A stretch of 64,000 nt of DNA. It comes from Aphelenchoides besseyi. Taxonomy: Eukaryota; Nematoda; Chromadorea; Rhabditida; Aphelenchoididae. The position numbers and the translations under genes are program-made. The notes below the pieces were generated by a model. That model was not told the origin of the DNA and searched no databases. It worked only from the letters and a program-made list of their open reading frames with translations. The stretch's first letter is position 1. Each line of letters opens with the position of its first letter. Below are positions 9,188 through 18,750 of this stretch, piece after piece. The stretch is taken from assembly GCA_024699855.1 (NCBI GenBank), contig JAMPIQ010000003.1, forward strand, positions 7,688,001 to 7,752,000, in the 5' to 3' direction.

Positions 9188-11167
9188 ATGGCTGCAATCG
9201 ATTCGACTTACAAGAGCACTCGGGCGGGACTTTCAATCATGAAACATCAAGTGAGTTCCGTTTTGTGTGTACCAACAAAGTTCTCCATCCAGTATTGCAA
9301 TCGACTGGGCCCTTGGACTCGAATGTTAACTTCTGTTTAGTCTACTGAGTTCTTTATGCAAATTTGCAGCGGTGAAAGCAGCACAATTGGTGCTCTTAGT
9401 TTGATCAATCGCATTCAAATCGAACGGTCGTTTTCCGCTGTCAATGTCCGCAGCAAACAATTCGATGGAGTCGAGGTGTCGTTCATTTCTCTCGACTCAA
9501 ACTCGTCTATTTGCAGCACGACCGAGGGTTTGGACGAGAATCCACGACGTGTAATCGAACAACAAGACCAACCGAATGGACGCCGCAGAGTCGCTTCTTC
9601 TGCCCAACCGGCAACTCACGTTCTTCCGCCGTTTCTCGCCAATCGACTGGGTCCGAATGCGATGGTCGATGTTCGCGACATTGTGTTGAGCGGATCCCGG
9701 CCTTCGGATGCCGAGAACACCAATTGGACGTACACGATTCGTTGGTACGAAGACGCGGTTGTCCACGATACCGTTCATATCCGCGTCGGCAACTCGATCA
9801 AGAATGCGACCACGCCTTTGACGAAATGCAACCACTCAAACATGTCGGGAGTGCTTGTCAACGGAGCCGGTACAGATGCTCGCAACTTTTCGTTCTCCGA
9901 GGCTTTCGGTTGTCGTTCACCGAAAACCCACTCGGAAGTTGGAGTCGAAATGGGTGGTAAGTCAGAAGCGAGGGATGAGAGTGAACTCGGTTGTCTAGAT
10001 CAGAGTTTTGACAAACCCGATCTTCGTCGCTGCGATGGACCGTGTGGTGAGTTACGTCCGGCTCGTCAATTGACCGTCTTTGGTCGTTGTGAGCACGCGG
10101 TCTGTGCGTTCTGCATTGCGTCAGCCGGATGTCCGAATCGTTGGTGTTTGGCCAACGAAGTGATCAGCTACATTCCCGGCAAACGTCGTCGACACGAGCT
10201 CCGACGTCATTTGATGCAAAAGAACGGCGCTGATGAGGTTCTCAAGCTCACTACGGGAAGTCGAACAGGAAGCTCGGTTGGTACAAGTGTTCGGAAAAGA
10301 GATCTTAGGCTTGTTCAGGAAAGCGAAGATCAATCGGTTTATTCGGGAGGTTTGCAGCGTTGCGATGGTCCGTGTGGAAAACTGTGTTTGGCCAGTGAGT
10401 TGACTTTGTTCGGCCATTGTGAACATGCGGTCTGTGCGAAGTGTATGGCGAGTGCTGGCTGTCCGAATCGCGACTGTTTGGTTGCCGAGATTCTCGACTG
10501 GTCTTCGGAACGTGGACCTCAACTCTATCGTCGTTACAAGAAGATTCAAAGCGTATTTAACGAAAAGTCGGAGTGTTCAGTGAGTCAATGAACATACAAC
10601 ATCTGGAGTGCTTGATTTCAGAGTCGCACATCTTCTCGTTCGAGCTCCGTTTCGGCGGCCAGTGTTCCGAGCGTCTCGTCGGAATCGTTTCGTTTCTTTG
10701 CTCATCGACTCCCTCTGGTCCTCGTTCTCGTACGACCAGTGACTCGAGTGTCTCGTCAGCAAGTGCAAGTGCGGTTCATGGGGTTTTGCTGCGAGCCGTG
10801 ATTCTCACTTCAAAGGATCCGATGGAAAAGAAAGTGGAAGAGCAAATGTACATCGGAGAACAGTCTTTGCGTCGTTGTCTTATTTGGTTTATTTCTAAAA
10901 GTTGGTGAGTTCTGAGCCGGCACCCGAGTCCTCATAGCTGCTTGCAGCAAAGGATACAGTCTGGACGATGCTCGTGTGTATTTGGCCGATGGTGATCCCT
11001 TCAAGGGCGGTCGACTCTTCCGTATCGACATGGAGTCTGATGGTCGTCGTCCGTTGCTCTCGTGGCCGCTGCAGAAATCGGTCTTGTTTCTGGTTCTCGA
11101 TTTTGCTGGACATTTCGATCATGTTCAAGTGTCGTCTGCGGCCGAAATGTGCAAATCCAGCATGTAA
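9188..11167 (+). CDS. Protein with two RING-like zinc fingers
   Basis: Five exons (9188-9250, 9341-10579, 10622-10686, 10740-10904, 10948-11167) join in phase to give about 583 residues. The N-terminal 220 residues are not recognised. Around residues 245-290 and again 355-400 there are two closely similar cysteine-rich modules with the spacing C-x2-C-x15-C-x-H-x2-C-x2-C-x6-C-x4-C, for example CDGPCG, GRCEHAVCAFC and GCPNRWC. This fits a C3HC4 RING finger, so I infer possible E3 ubiquitin ligase activity. A Ser-rich linker follows, then a conserved-looking C-terminal domain (FRIDMESDGRRPLLSWPLQK). No signal peptide or membrane segment is seen. The two fingers probably arose by tandem duplication. 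The specific orthologue is not recognised. Confidence 0.85.
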
Positions 11168-11531
11168 AACTGTCGTTATATACCGAATATAAAAATACCC
11201 ACAGGGTTTGTAATCCATTGCTTAAATGGACTCATTTGGATTCTGAGAAATGACGTCAGAATCAAACTGTTAATGTCGAGATGAGTGGACACATGAATAC
11301 ACTGTGAAGAACGTCGTGCTGATTGACAGGCGGAGACTGGGACGTGGATTGACCCGGTTAGGAAGATTGGTGTTGATGTCTTATTGTTCTTTGTTTGCTC
11401 ATTGTCGACAAACTTATGGTCACGTTTGAAGACTCCGAAAGGCGGTTGACTATGCTTATGATACTCATTATCCGATTTCCTACTACTCCATAAGAAGGTC
11501 ATTTATTTTAGCCATGAAATTACAAGAGATC
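11168..11531. other. No gene seen
   Basis: Intergenic sequence between the convergent ends of the RING-like protein gene and the minus-strand small heat-shock gene. AATATAAAAATA just after 11167 may serve as a polyadenylation region. Open frames here have no protein-like composition. Confidence 0.5.
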
Positions 11532-11927
11532 TTATTGTTGGTTGTCGGACTTCTTGAAGGTGATCGGGATTGAACGTTTCTTCGGTTCGTTGATGGCAGC
11601 CAACTTGTTTGCACGAACCACAATCTCTCCACGTTCGTTCAATTCGCAGCGAACAGATTCGCGATCCACGTCTTTGGGCAGTAGGATTGAACGTTTCAGG
11701 GAACGAGCGTAGTGTTCGTTACGACTGTTGAGCTTCTGTTCGGCTTCGATTACAATCACATCGCCGTTGTGTTGAACGGAGATATCCGACGGTCGGAAGC
11801 CCTGGAAGTTGCAGGTGTATCGAAAGTCGCCGCTTTTGTCCACATCAGTGGTGCCCATCGAACGCTCCATTCGTTGAATCGAAGGCCACGTGTCGTCCAA
11901 AAGAGAGTCAAGAAGAATCAATGACAT
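11532..11927 (-). CDS. Small heat-shock protein (alpha-crystallin domain)
   Basis: A single exon of 131 residues. The short N-terminus (LLDSLLDDTWPSIQRM) precedes an alpha-crystallin domain from about residue 35 (GDFRYTCNFQGFRPSDISV) to about residue 112 (ERGEIVVRANKL), followed by a C-terminal tail with the Ile-Pro-Ile motif (RSIPITFKK) that docks onto neighbouring subunits. These proteins are ATP-independent chaperones that hold unfolding clients. The gene is head-to-head with a second small heat-shock gene 280 bases away and has its own TATA box (minus-strand GTATAAAAG, about 11985-11992). The arrangement is like the paired hsp-16 genes of Caenorhabditis, but orthology is not established. 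Confidence 0.95.
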   Translation of the reverse strand: MSLILLDSLLDDTWPSIQRMERSMGTTDVDKSGDFRYTCNFQGFRPSDISVQHNGDVIVIEAEQKLNSRNEHYARSLKRSILLPKDVDRESVRCELNERGEIVVRANKLAAINEPKKRSIPITFKKSDNQQ

Positions 11928-12205
11928 TTTAGAGCTCAGAATTACCACAGGAATAAGCGTTGCTGTCCATTTCGTCCAGTCGCCTTTTATACTCACGAAG
12001 AACCGCGGCGAAGAAGCGACAGGAACTTTCCGTCGTTCGCTCGTCGCTTCCCGAAAGTTCAGCCACTATCTCGGCGGTTCGCAGCTCTTCGCTCCTCTTC
12101 GCGACCACTCGAACTGGTGGGTATAAAAGAAGAGAGCGAAGAGAAAGCGAACAACAAACCGAAAAGCGAATTCAAGTATTCTTTCTGTACTTCTAGTGCT
12201 CTAAA
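11928..12205. promoter_or_regulatory. Bidirectional heat-shock promoter
   Basis: The 280-base gap between the two divergent heat-shock genes has a TATA box at each end: TTTTATAC at about 11985 for the minus gene and GTATAAAAG at about 12121 for the plus gene. A near-perfect heat-shock element, TTCCCGAAAGTTC, lies at 12048-12060 (three alternating NGAAN units). Other half-sites are nearby (GGAACTTTCC at about 12022, CGAAGAAG at about 12009). HSF-1 binding here would be expected to induce both genes together. Confidence 0.85.
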
Positions 12206-12667
12206 ATGTCATTGCTTCCATTTGTCTTTGCTCACCCAATGGACGTCTATCGCCCTCGTCATCACTATCGTTCCCACAATCCATTCCACGAGTTGCAACA
12301 GTTCGACTCGCTCATGAACTCTGCTCTCCGTTCCATGGACAACGAAATGGCCGCCGATATTCGCTACAACGACAAGGGCGATCTCTCGCTTCAATGTCAA
12401 ACTGCCGGATTCAAACCCGAGGAGTTGAGTGTGGACATCGAAGGCGATCGTTTGACCGTGAATGGAAAACACGTGGAAAAGAAGGACGGCGAGAGTGTGG
12501 AACGTCATTTCACTCGTATGATTCGTTTGCCGAAGGAGTTGGATCAGAGCAAAATCAAGTGCGAATTGGACGATCGTGGTCAGTTGGTTGTTTCGGTCCC
12601 GCGTGTCGAACAGATCGAAGCACCGAAACAAAACGTTCCGATCGAGATGAAGCCAAAGGACAAGTGA
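12206..12667 (+). CDS. Small heat-shock protein (alpha-crystallin domain)
   Basis: A single exon of 153 residues. The N-terminus is rich in His, Arg and Phe (YRPRHHYRSHNPFHELQQF). The alpha-crystallin domain runs from about residue 52 (DKGDLSLQCQTAGFKPEEL) to about residue 133 (DDRGQLVVSVPRV), with the usual A-x-x-x-n-G-v-L-type strand represented by RGQLVVSV. The C-terminal tail has Val-Pro-Ile in place of Ile-x-Ile (QNVPIEM). It diverges strongly from its partner at 11532 in the N-terminus, so the pair is not a very recent duplication. AATAAA follows the stop near 12702. Confidence 0.95.
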   Translation: MSLLPFVFAHPMDVYRPRHHYRSHNPFHELQQFDSLMNSALRSMDNEMAADIRYNDKGDLSLQCQTAGFKPEELSVDIEGDRLTVNGKHVEKKDGESVERHFTRMIRLPKELDQSKIKCELDDRGQLVVSVPRVEQIEAPKQNVPIEMKPKDK

Positions 12668-12772
12668 TCTCTCTTCTCCGATGTCTGTAATCTTTACTGG
12701 TAAATAAACGTGCAATCTCAACTGTTTATTTCGATTTGAAGTCAGATGAAATCAGTCGAATTGGTTGTCGGA

Positions 12773-14032
12773 TCAGCTGAGCTCTTCGAAGCTTTTTTTT
12801 TTCTCGTAGAACATCAAGTAGGGTGTGGATGCCTTTCCCATAGATCTGAGCTCCGTCCAATTGGCATAGGAAACAAACTCGTCGTTGTAGATGCGCCATT
12901 GGTCCTCGTTGGTACGAGCAGCACAAATGTAGTGTCCATCGTCCAATGCAGCTCCCATGTGAATGATGAGAGCTTTCAGACGGTAGATTTGATCTTTTGG
13001 ACCTGTTCTGTTGCCAACCGGAATGTCACAGCAGTAGATTTGGAGTGGAGGAAAAACCACCGGATAGTACTTGACGAGTTTCAGTCTTCCGTTATTGACA
13101 ACCGCTGAAAGTGTTTTGTTCGGTCGGTTTAGTTGCTCGAGGTACCTTCGAACAGTTTGTAGTGAATAACCAAGCAGTCAGGAAGTGTGAGTGGAGAAGT
13201 GCGTCGAGAAGCGTCGACTTTCCTGTTGCACTTGTTGCATTGGAATCGATTGGTGTCCACCATCAACTCCTCGTCGTACCAGGTGTTCAGAATCCACCAG
13301 TCGGGATTGTCATTGTTCATTTCGATACCTTCGAGTTGAAATCAATTGGTTGTCGCGCGACTAGTCACTCACTCACACCAACCGCCTCTTCTTTCGAATC
13401 AGCAAACTGCTTGCAAATCGAACACTCAACTCGACTGCGCATCGTGAAGAACATCGGAAACTCGAAAAAACAACCGACTTGTTTGGTCTCGGCCATCGAT
13501 TTTGTCCTGAACATCAGCGAACGTCTCGGCCGCCTCAGTGATCTAAATCGAGGAACTTAGGGTTGGACGTCAAGTCACTCACCAAACTCAGAAACTCGTG
13601 TGCATCTTGAGGCACATGCCCTTTGAAGTTGGGGTCCAATTGGCCGGCCAATGCGTGTAACAAACGAGCCGATGGAGCGATTCGACTTTCGCGGAAACGG
13701 AGCAGAAGACGACTCAGTTCCTGGATGAACTTGAGTTTGTTTGCTTGCTTCTGAAACGCAGTGAAAATGATCGGTTGTTATTCTGGACGTACCTCTTTCA
13801 ACTCGATATCCGGATGTTCATCCAACCAGCGGTCGTATTTCTCAAAAGTCGAGACCATCTTGGGAATCGAAGACAACGCAACAACCACAGAGCTCAAGTA
13901 GCACGTCTTTCCGAGGTTGTCGAATCCACGACGTTTAATCGGTTTCCCGACTCCTTCTTTCGCGGTCTTTGAGTCGTCCATCAGTGCAGCAGTCGAGTTC
14001 TGCAGCTGATCTATTGATGGAAACTGGCCCAT
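12773..14032 (-). CDS. Ubiquitin-specific protease (USP family)
   Basis: Exons on the minus strand: 14032-13793, 13750-13583, about 13487-13379, 13328-13146 and 13104-12773, giving about 343 residues. The Cys box (FDNLGKTCYLSSVVVAL, Cys near residue 43) matches the USP consensus NLGNTCYxNS with two substitutions. VPQDAHEFLSL is the QDAHEF motif. A zinc-binding ECSICKQ and a matching CNKC lie in the middle. The His box GHYICAARTNEDQW ends with the third catalytic position in YND. The enzyme would remove ubiquitin from proteins. It is at the small end for a USP, close to a bare catalytic core. The exon after QDAHEF is unclear: one frame reads ITEAAETFADVQDKID but cannot be joined to the zinc-binding frame, so I used a later acceptor. 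An N-terminal extension upstream of 14032 is possible. Confidence 0.85.
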
Positions 14033-14691
14033 GACAAAGAAGTTTTTCGCGAATGAAATGATTGCTCATTTATTGAAAGTTGTTTGTTTGAATCACTGAT
14101 TTTATTCTGATCGGTGACAAGTTCGCTGTCAACACACCCAAGAACACCATTTTCTATCAACAGTTTTCGACTTGAACGAACAGATTGCGACATGGTGGAG
14201 TCGTCAACTGCACGTAACAAAACATTATTTCAAGTGTCTTGATGGATCTTCATTGATAAGATTTCATTCATTTGCTAAGCGGTAGATAACCGTCCTCCGA
14301 TTAACAAGCTCATAATCATCATTAAGCAGATTTTCTTTTTAATTGAAACCTTAGAAGCGTACTTATTGGTTCCTACTTCCATTTGCCGTTCTACAAACAG
14401 TGACCTCTTGAAAACTACTGAACAGTTTGATTGCTCTTTAATCCAAGTCATGCAATCACCTCCTTGAAATGATGTTTATGTTGTCCATAAGACGTTTGTA
14501 CTTCTTCTGTGTGCAAGTTCCAGTCATCCGCGGGGTTATAGGAGAAGCTTGGAGTTGTTAGCATAGTACCAGAGGACTCTACGATCTCGTCTACAATTGA
14601 GTTAACTGTAACCTTTTACTGCTCATCCACTAACAATCCTACTCGCGGAGAGCAAATGACTTGGCTCTCTTGGAGACGAAGACAAGTGTTC
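14033..14691. other. No confident gene; promoter region
   Basis: A minus-strand frame with an ATG lies at about 14042-14192 just upstream of the protease gene, but it cannot be spliced into that gene in phase by any junction I found. The remainder, 14230-14691, shows no coding or RNA signal apart from the 5' flank of tRNA-Ala. Confidence 0.4.
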
Positions 14692-14763
14692 GGGGGTATA
14701 GCTCAGGGGTAGAGCGCTCGCTTCGCATGCGAGAAGTCTGGGGTTCAATTCCCCATACCTCCA
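14692..14763 (+). tRNA. tRNA-Ala (anticodon CGC)
   Basis: A 72-base cloverleaf with acceptor stem GGGGGTA/TACCTCC, the same D and T arms as the tRNA at 8223-8294, and anticodon loop TTCGCAT, so the anticodon is CGC, decoding GCG. It differs from the other copy at only one base, position 34. The discriminator base is A and there is no intron. A T-rich stretch follows (CTTTTGTTTCTTTT), suitable as a Pol III terminator. Confidence 0.97.
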
Positions 14764-14969
14764 ACTTCACTTTTGTTTCTTTTCCCATCATATTCATCGT
14801 CATTTCATCTTCGAATCAATTACTTTCCATGACTGTATTCACTTTTAGACGATTGTTTGCTCCAATACTTATCACCTACGCTCCTAACAGCAAACAAAGA
14901 TGACCCCCGCATGTTTCCTTTTTTAATGCTTGCAACTAATTAAACATCCGAATTAGCAGTTTCGGTTCC

Positions 14970-14977
14970 GTATAAAA
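14970..14977 (+). promoter_or_regulatory. TATA box
   Basis: GTATAAAAG about 50 bases upstream of the start codon at 15023 is a strong TATA box for the histidine-rich secreted protein. Together with the short leader it suggests a highly expressed gene. Confidence 0.6.
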
Positions 14978-15022
14978 GTAGAAGCTTTAAACCGAATAAT
15001 CACTCGTTCATTTCGACCAATC

Positions 15023-16051
15023 ATGAGCACCCATTTTCTCTTCGTGTTCTTCTTCTCGACTCTGATTCTCATTCAATGTAAGAAAACACGTGTTGATGTT
15101 AGTATAATAAATTTAGGCGTTCCACTCTCCTTCCAATCTTCTTACGACGAACAACGAGAAGGAAAACGATCGCTGAAGAAGTTCAATGGCACTCGTCAAA
15201 CTGATGAGCACTCCGAGAGCCACGACTCCAAAACATCTACTCATCGAAATGAGCACGCGGAGGGCATGGAAGAGCAACAAGAAGACCAATATCGAACTCA
15301 CTACAACGAAAGTTCCGATCAATCTCGTGGTCACCTTCCTTTGTTTGAACCGTGGACTCAGCAGCACGGAAATCGAAATGAAACTCAGGAATCCACGAGC
15401 GAACATCATCACAAGTCGGGACAAAATGGAACCGTTGAACAAACTCACGAATCCAAAAGTGTTCATCGCGAACATTCGTCAAATAGCCATGTAGATAACG
15501 AAAAGAAATCAACTCACGATCATTCTTCAAGTCAGAGCTCAAATCAACAGTCAGAACAAAATGGAAACGTTGAAGGAACACACGAGTTTGGAAGTGGATA
15601 TCACGAAGAGTCTTCAACAAGAAACGACAACCAAACTCATAACTCAGAACATAGTGGTCATTCGGAAGCTGCTCATGAAGAATCGTCGAACAGCCATAGA
15701 GATGACGACAAGAAATCAACTCACAATCATCATAAGGAAAGCAAAAACCACGAATCAACAACAACCCACGACCATTCTTCTAACCAGAGCTCACATCATG
15801 AGCACAAGGATGAAAACCATTCTACCAATCAAACTGGAGATCACAATCACTCCGCAACCCACGAAGAAGCCAACGAGTGGTGGACGAGCAAGAGTGGAAA
15901 CCGATCAAACGAATCAATGAACCACGAACACTCACACGAACATCAATCGTCTTCCAGTCAATCCAAAACCACGGATTCGAAGGTCGAAGGTCATCAAGAA
16001 CATGGAAATAGCTTATGTCCGTGTCAATGCAAACCGTTTTCTTTGTTGTAA
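15023..16051 (+). CDS. Histidine-rich secreted protein
   Basis: Residues 1-18 (MSTHFLFVFFFSTLILIQ) are a signal peptide. The rest is a very polar low-complexity chain dominated by His, Ser, Glu, Asn, Thr and Lys, with irregular repeats of units such as STHDHSS, HNHHKESKNHE and EQNGNVE. It ends with a Cys cluster, LCPCQCKPFSLL. A 39-base intron with a good donor (GTAAGA) and acceptor (AATTTAG) lies at about 15079-15117 right after the signal peptide. Its length is divisible by three and it has no stop, so the frame is open with or without splicing: 342 residues unspliced, 329 spliced. The His density suggests binding of divalent metal or heme, but that is inference. No family is recognised. 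Confidence 0.8.
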   Translation: MSTHFLFVFFFSTLILIQCKKTRVDVSIINLGVPLSFQSSYDEQREGKRSLKKFNGTRQTDEHSESHDSKTSTHRNEHAEGMEEQQEDQYRTHYNESSDQSRGHLPLFEPWTQQHGNRNETQESTSEHHHKSGQNGTVEQTHESKSVHREHSSNSHVDNEKKSTHDHSSSQSSNQQSEQNGNVEGTHEFGSGYHEESSTRNDNQTHNSEHSGHSEAAHEESSNSHRDDDKKSTHNHHKESKNHESTTTHDHSSNQSSHHEHKDENHSTNQTGDHNHSATHEEANEWWTSKSGNRSNESMNHEHSHEHQSSSSQSKTTDSKVEGHQEHGNSLCPCQCKPFSLL

Positions 16052-16358
16052 ACAAAGTTGATTGAAACCATTGGACCATAAAATAAGTTATTTTTTAATT
16101 GCTCATGTAGTTTTTCTTATAAACAATGTGAAACGAAAACTAATGTTTCCACAAATAAACTGTCCATTATACTTGCTTGTAGAGGTCTAAAAATTACGAA
16201 ACCTAGTTCAATTTATGAGCTCTTCAAATGGCTGTAACTTGAAGAGAAACCAGTCAACTACAACTAAAGTTTCCGGTTTAGCTCTCGCCGACACTTAAAA
16301 ACGACTTTTGAAGTTGGCAGACTTATGCCAAAGTTTTAGTCGTCTGAAATATTGAAAG
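16052..16358. other. Intergenic, polyadenylation signals
   Basis: Contains ATAAAATAAG near 16079 and AATAAAC near 16155, which fit the 3' end of the histidine-rich gene, then a short promoter region for the gene at 16359. Nothing else is seen. Confidence 0.5.
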
Positions 16359-18604
16359 ATGGATGTAACACAAAATAACCACCGTGTGAATCGTGAACCT
16401 CGACCTGAAGAACGAACTAATGGGCACGAAGCAGATGTAGAAGACGATGCGGCAAGTGATAACGAACAAAAGATTGGACCATCGACTATTGAACCAGAAG
16501 AAACGGGACAAAATTGGCTCCTTCGACATCTACGCACGTTACTAGACGACGTTGGAGAATCGACATTAAGTGACTTTTTGATGCAACAGGTAATCGATAT
16601 GTTGAAGTAGAGTATGACGTTTTTTGTTTACAGGATATCACCGTATATCGAAATTTCCTAACAGACGGTCTACCACGACGATGCTTGTTTATCAGCGTCC
16701 ATCGACCCCAAAATTCGCCATCGGTTCCGCACTTCTTTGAGAATGCTCCTATCCAAATACCCACCGAACCAGTGAACGAAACCGCTGAACAGAAGACGGA
16801 GGATCAGCAAAACGAAGAGCAGATCGAAGACCCAAAAGCCGCAGAAGAACAGTTAGCTCGGGACTTGGAAAAAGAGTCCAAGACACCAACGAAGACAAAA
16901 CGAAGTCGTTGAATTTGTTTGCTCTAACTTCCGATCTTTAGAGATGCGACCATCACGAAGAACTCGCAGTCAACCAAAAAAGATCGTGGACATCGGAAAG
17001 GAGCCAACAGATGTGACTAAAAAGAACCCAGTTGTGAGAAGAAGATCAACAAAAAGCAAAGAAAACACAAAATCGGCGAAGAAAAAAGATGAAAAGAAAT
17101 TGGGAGGTATATTGAAAGATACTAAGGATCCGAAGATCGAGAAACCGATAACGAACATTCAACCTCAAACCGAACAGCAAAACGCTGTTGTAATGACCGA
17201 TGGTGGACAAATAATAGTGCCCATCGATATGCCCAACGTTTCGATTACTCCGACGGCCCCGGAGATAACGTTGAAGTGGCAATCAGCTGAGCGTGTGCCG
17301 TTGGATTGCGATGAGTTTGTTTTCGTTGCAACTCGAGACGAACCAAACAGCGGAGTTCTGAGCGACTTCGATCGACTGTATGTTGTGGGACATTGCAAAA
17401 ATGCCGAAAGATTTCGACGGATTTTGGATATCGGTAATAACCCAACCAACATTTTTATCACCATGTTTAGCAATAATGTTGTTGGAAAAAGCAAACGCGT
17501 TTGAACGTCAAATCGATTTGTTGCTACAGTTGGAGTTACCAATGGCAGAAAGACGAGAAAAATGGCAAGATGCTGAGAATCGATTTGAAAACTTTATTGC
17601 CGATTCACTTGTTTACGCATTTCAATCAACGCCCAAGAGAAATCAGATGGAATCTCTAATGGAATCAATTGCAACTGTTGAAGTTGACGTCGAGTCAATT
17701 GAGAGTCTGCTGCGTGCGAGAATTCGCGCTTTCACGAAGTCGCCAGTAAGTTCAAATGAACTTTATCGAAACAATCATCTTTGAGACTCCCGAAGCGCTT
17801 GTTCAAGTAAAACTCGAATTATCGCTTTACGAAATCAAGTTCTTACGAGGTGAACTGTACACTCCGAGAGTGGTTGAACGACTAAAACGAATCGTTACAA
17901 TCTTCGCCGTGCTCCATATGCTCTACGCTCAAACAACTGGCGAGTGGATTCAGAAGACTCTTTTTCACTGCGTCGAACTTACGGCACGCATTCTCGCAAC
18001 TAATATGGTAGACGGTCTAATTGTTGCATGAGCTTGTGATACTTCAGCATCAACGAGTTTGGAATCTGGTTTACGAAGATTGTGAGGGAGAAAGAAAACC
18101 CACGGAAATTAGCGATGAAAAACATGCAGCAATCATATCTGAAACCAAGCCAGTACTTTTGGAGCTGATTGACTTGGGACTTCAAGCAATGCCTCCAATG
18201 AGTGATGAGTTTTTGTGTTTGGAGAAAATCGGGCAATGCGTTCGGATCATTGATTTCATCGAGGACGAGTTTCTTGTAAGTTTTTTCCTTGTGCTCGTGA
18301 TTGTCGCGATTAAAGAAACTGCGTAGTTCAATTTTTGATTTACGCGATCAACATCGCGACATGACTTTCAATCGTATTCCATTGGGTATTGCTCGAGGGA
18401 TTGTACGAAACGTGTGGTCCACTTTCGAAGAAGTGAGTTTTCTTTTCATCAACCAATCGATTTGTTCAGAGCTACTTCGAATCGGCGTTAGAATCCGGCA
18501 ACTACGATGCAATGAAGAATGTTTGTCTTCAGTTGTCCGAGCTGAACGTTCGAATGACCGATTCACTACCTTCGTTGGACGAGTTCTGTTTGAAAGGGAA
18601 TTGA
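16359..18604 (+). CDS. Large helical protein with basic/acidic N-terminus, function unknown
   Basis: Eight exons (16359-16589, 16634-16904, 16942-17433, 17471-17745, 17786-18007, 18048-18275, 18316-18432, 18470-18604) join without a frame break into about 656 residues. Residues 1-170 are acidic and Gln/Glu/Pro rich. Residues 170-230 are strongly basic (RPSRRTRSQPKK, KSAKKKDEKK), as in a nuclear localisation or nucleic-acid-binding tail. From about residue 330 the sequence is helical and Leu-rich, with segments such as FERQIDLLLQLELPMAERRE and YEIKFLRGELYTPRVVERL. The last is faintly like the helical repeats of MIF4G-type domains, but I would not assign it. No signal peptide or membrane segment is seen. 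Confidence 0.8.
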
Positions 18605-18750
18605 AATAGCCAATCAAAATAATTTAATAAAACTTTTTGTTTTTAATTAACATTTAAAGACACACGATTAAAATTTGCGCTTAGGATGTGTGACTCATAT
18701 GCGCCCAACACAACAGAAAATATAAAATAAGACGGTTAACATTCTTTCGA

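Noticed and set aside
15237..15764. Long minus-strand open frame opposite the histidine-rich gene
   Set aside because: It is the antisense shadow of low-complexity coding sequence; no start, signal or splice support.
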